A DNA stretch of 6,797 bases, taken from Aquifex sp. GTDB taxonomy: Bacteria > Aquificota > Aquificia > Aquificales > Aquificaceae. Location of the stretch: positions 1 to 6,797 of the forward strand of contig QNXQ01000030.1 in assembly GCA_003978875.1 (NCBI GenBank). The letters are read 5' to 3'. A program made the translations under genes and the position numbers. How positions within the stretch are numbered: the first letter of the stretch is position 1; each line of letters opens with the position of its first letter. Positions 5,283-6,797 of the stretch are shown here, piece by piece. Below the pieces are notes generated by a model. It worked only from the letters and a program-made list of their open reading frames with translations, was not told where the DNA came from and searched no databases.

Positions 5283-6561
5283 GATTCTAATTTTGGGGGT
5301 TATCTTCATGTTTGAGCTCCTAACTGCTCAAGAACTGTACATAAGAAATCTGCCCAACGGTGCAAAGTTAATAGTAAAACCGAGAAAAGATACAGAAGCC
5401 GTTGCCATACACGTATGGTTTAGGGTGGGTTCAATTTATGAGAAATACGATGAAAAAGGAATGGCTCATTTTCTGGAACACATGCTTTTTAACGGAACAG
5501 AAAAGTATAAGTACGGGGAAATTGACAAAATTATAGAAAGCCTCGGAGGAAATATAAATGCAGGTACTTCAAAGGACTATACCTATTACCATGTGGAAAT
5601 AGCTCATCCCTACTGGAAGGAAGCGATGGAAGTCCTTTACCAACTTACCATGAAGGCTACACTCGATGAGAAAATGATAGAGAAAGAAAAAGAAATAGTT
5701 ATAGAGGAGCTAAGGAGAGGCAAAGATAATCCAACCACAGTCTTATGGGAAGAATTTGAAAAACTGGTTTATAAAGTTTCCCCTTACAGGTTCCCTATTA
5801 TAGGTTTTGAAGAAACTATAAGGAACTTTACAAGGGAAAAACTGGTTAAATTCTATAAATCCTTCTATCAACCCAGAAATATGGCAGTTGTAGTAGTAGG
5901 AAAAGTAGACCCAAAGGAAGTGGAAGAAGAAGTCTTAAAAACCTTCGGCAAAGAGGAGTCAAGACCTCTGCCCAAAGTCCAAATTCCCTCGGAACCGGAG
6001 CAGATAGGAGTAAGGTTTAAAAAGTTAACAGACCCCAGAATACAAAAGGCTTACTGGATCATAGGTTGGAAAGCTCCTGCTATAGGAAAAAATGAGTATA
6101 AGGGCTTAATAGTTCTCAGTGAGATACTGTGCGGAGGAAGAATATCTTTGTTTTACAGGGAACTCAGGGAAAAAGGATTGGTTTACTCTTACTGGTGCGG
6201 AGACCTCGGAAGACCAAGGGATAACTTATTTGTAATTAGCGCAAGTTTTGAACCTTCTAAGTATGAAGAAGTGAAAAATAAGGTATTTGAACTACTCAAA
6301 ACCACATACGAAAAGATTACGGATGAAGAAGTTGAAGAAGCGAAGAGCAGAATTATAAATTCGAGGGTATTCGAGGAAGAAAAAGTAGAAAGTGATGCCT
6401 TTGATATAGGTTATGCCTATACCGTGGTAAGAGATTTAGACTTTTACAGATTCTTCGATAAAAACCTAAAAAGGGTAAGAAGAGTAGATATATTGAAGAT
6501 TTTTGAGAGATTTATTAAAGAGGACAACTACTCCGAAATTATTATGATACCCGAGAAATGA
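5275..6561 (+). CDS. Exported M16-family zinc peptidase (processing-protease-like)
   Basis: Encodes 428 residues. Residues 1-18 look like a signal peptide: a short basic start (MLR), a hydrophobic core, then LLTA before QE, a plausible signal peptidase I cut after A18. The mature protein would act outside the inner membrane. The inverted zinc motif HFLEH is at 65-69 (H65, E68, H69), and the third ligand E145, in VIEELRR, lies 76 residues after H69, the spacing expected for M16 peptidases. Thus the active N-terminal domain is complete. The C-terminal half repeats the fold without zinc ligands and has the LREKGLVYS segment (297-305), whose R298 and Y304 correspond to the Arg-Tyr pair that contacts substrate in this family. 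The size fits M16B enzymes, which work as homodimers or with an inactive partner. No partner subunit is in the window. It is flanked by overlapping small genes on both sides. Confidence 0.93.
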   Translation: MLRILILGVIFMFELLTAQELYIRNLPNGAKLIVKPRKDTEAVAIHVWFRVGSIYEKYDEKGMAHFLEHMLFNGTEKYKYGEIDKIIESLGGNINAGTSKDYTYYHVEIAHPYWKEAMEVLYQLTMKATLDEKMIEKEKEIVIEELRRGKDNPTTVLWEEFEKLVYKVSPYRFPIIGFEETIRNFTREKLVKFYKSFYQPRNMAVVVVGKVDPKEVEEEVLKTFGKEESRPLPKVQIPSEPEQIGVRFKKLTDPRIQKAYWIIGWKAPAIGKNEYKGLIVLSEILCGGRISLFYRELREKGLVYSYWCGDLGRPRDNLFVISASFEPSKYEEVKNKVFELLKTTYEKITDEEVEEAKSRIINSRVFEEEKVESDAFDIGYAYTVVRDLDFYRFFDKNLKRVRRVDILKIFERFIKEDNYSEIIMIPEK

Positions 6562-6698
6562 TAGAAAAGGCTTTCGTTATTCCCTTTGAGTATTTAATTA
6601 AACTTTCTAACAAAAAGTCAAAGGAAGATATCCTTAAGCTCCTTGAATCCTTGAAGAGTAAAGTAGATGTTCTGCTAATAAAAAGGGACAGCAGTTAG
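6558..6698 (+). CDS. Small 46-residue protein overlapping the M16 peptidase gene
   Basis: A short reading frame begins with an ATG that overlaps the peptidase stop as ATGA and ends with TAG at 6696-6698. The product begins MIEKAFVIPFEYLIKLSNK and ends VDVLLIKRDSS. It has no signal peptide or membrane segment. The pattern is strand (4-16), amphipathic helix (about 21-35, with Leu/Ile every three or four residues) and strand (36-42), so a small beta-alpha-beta fold is plausible. Its Lys/Glu/Ile/Leu-rich composition matches the neighbouring proteins, and the 4-base overlap repeats the pdo-accD arrangement, which supports a real coupled gene. I do not recognise the family. Random occurrence cannot be excluded at this length. 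Confidence 0.55.
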   Translation: MIEKAFVIPFEYLIKLSNKKSKEDILKLLESLKSKVDVLLIKRDSS

Positions 6699-6700
6699 GA

Positions 6701-6761
6701 GCGGAGAAACGGTAAAGAATTGAAGAAAAGTTTCAGAAGATAGTAAAACCCGTTTCTCCGC
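6701..6761. repeat. Perfect 12-bp inverted repeat in a GC-rich right edge, possible structured RNA
   Basis: GCGGAGAAACGG at 6701-6712 is the exact reverse complement of CCGTTTCTCCGC at 6750-6761, with 37 bases between. The loop is long and no T-run follows, so it is not a standard intrinsic terminator. The right arm can alternatively form an 8-bp hairpin with 6770-6778 (one bulged G, 8-base loop), and the left arm can pair over seven bases with CTCCGCT at 6785-6791. Bases 6749-6791 are much more GC-rich than the flanking DNA, which in a thermophile often marks a folded RNA. I could not match it to tRNA, tmRNA, SRP RNA or a known riboswitch. It may continue past the window end. Confidence 0.6.
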
Positions 6762-6797
6762 CCACCCCTGCGGGAGAACTAATCCTCCGCTTACTAC

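Noticed and set aside
6701..6761. Inverted repeat as an intrinsic terminator for the peptidase unit.
   Set aside because: The loop is 37 bases and no run of T follows the right arm, so it lacks the hallmarks of a Rho-independent terminator.
6675..6797. Open - strand frame of 40 codons entering from the right edge and ending in TAG at 6677-6675.
   Set aside because: Its predicted residues lack the Lys/Glu-rich character of the neighbours and it crosses the perfect inverted repeat, which argues for non-coding DNA. A convergent gene tail is not fully excluded.
1..6797. CRISPR array, insertion sequence, tRNA or rRNA genes.
   Set aside because: No regularly spaced repeats, transposase motifs, terminal inverted repeats or T-loop-like sequences were seen on either strand.

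Overview
The window reads as a chromosomal segment of a thermophilic, compact bacterial genome, most likely an Aquificales member and probably Aquifex aeolicus or a close relative. The reasons are the two-domain protein disulfide oxidoreductase with CESC and CGYC sites (a protein type typical of hyperthermophiles), proteins rich in Lys, Glu and Ile, moderately AT-rich DNA, and extreme packing. Neighbouring genes overlap by 4 to 19 bases, and both complete convergent gene pairs share their stop codons. The species name rests on recollection of the family, not on a search.

Layout. 1-103 is a short non-coding stretch with a direct repeat. 104-904 (+) encodes a short Gfo/Idh/MocA-like oxidoreductase. 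It converges, with a 4-base overlap, on 901-1575 (-), a SAM-dependent methyltransferase of the Methyltransf_32/TRM13-like type. A 48-base divergent gap leads into a three-gene + strand unit: pdo (1624-2316), accD (2313-3155) and an MgtC/SapB-family membrane protein (3137-3814), joined by 4- and 19-base overlaps. This unit converges, again with a 4-base stop overlap, on the - strand pair rplY (ctc-type bL25, 4393-4992) and pth (3811-4389), which are 3 bases apart. A 65-base divergent gap holds a good extended -10 promoter for rplY-pth. To its right on the + strand lie a 74-residue two-helix membrane protein (5058-5282), an exported M16 zinc peptidase (5275-6561) and a 46-residue small gene (6558-6698), all overlapping. 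The last 100 bases are non-coding as far as I can see. They are GC-rich and contain a perfect 12-bp inverted repeat plus competing hairpins, possibly the edge of a structured RNA that continues outside the window.

How the genes fit together. rplY-pth is a translation module (a 5S rRNA-binding ribosomal protein and peptidyl-tRNA recycling). accD supplies the zinc-ribbon carboxyltransferase beta subunit of acetyl-CoA carboxylase for fatty-acid synthesis, and is translationally coupled to a cytoplasmic disulfide oxidoreductase, which is an unusual partner. The right-hand unit looks like an envelope proteolysis module: a small membrane protein, a secreted or membrane-tethered M16 peptidase, and a tiny soluble protein. 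Most of the window is housekeeping. No mobile elements, CRISPR arrays, tRNA or rRNA genes were recognised. The least explained parts are the two small genes flanking the M16 peptidase, the structured right edge, and the pdo-accD coupling.
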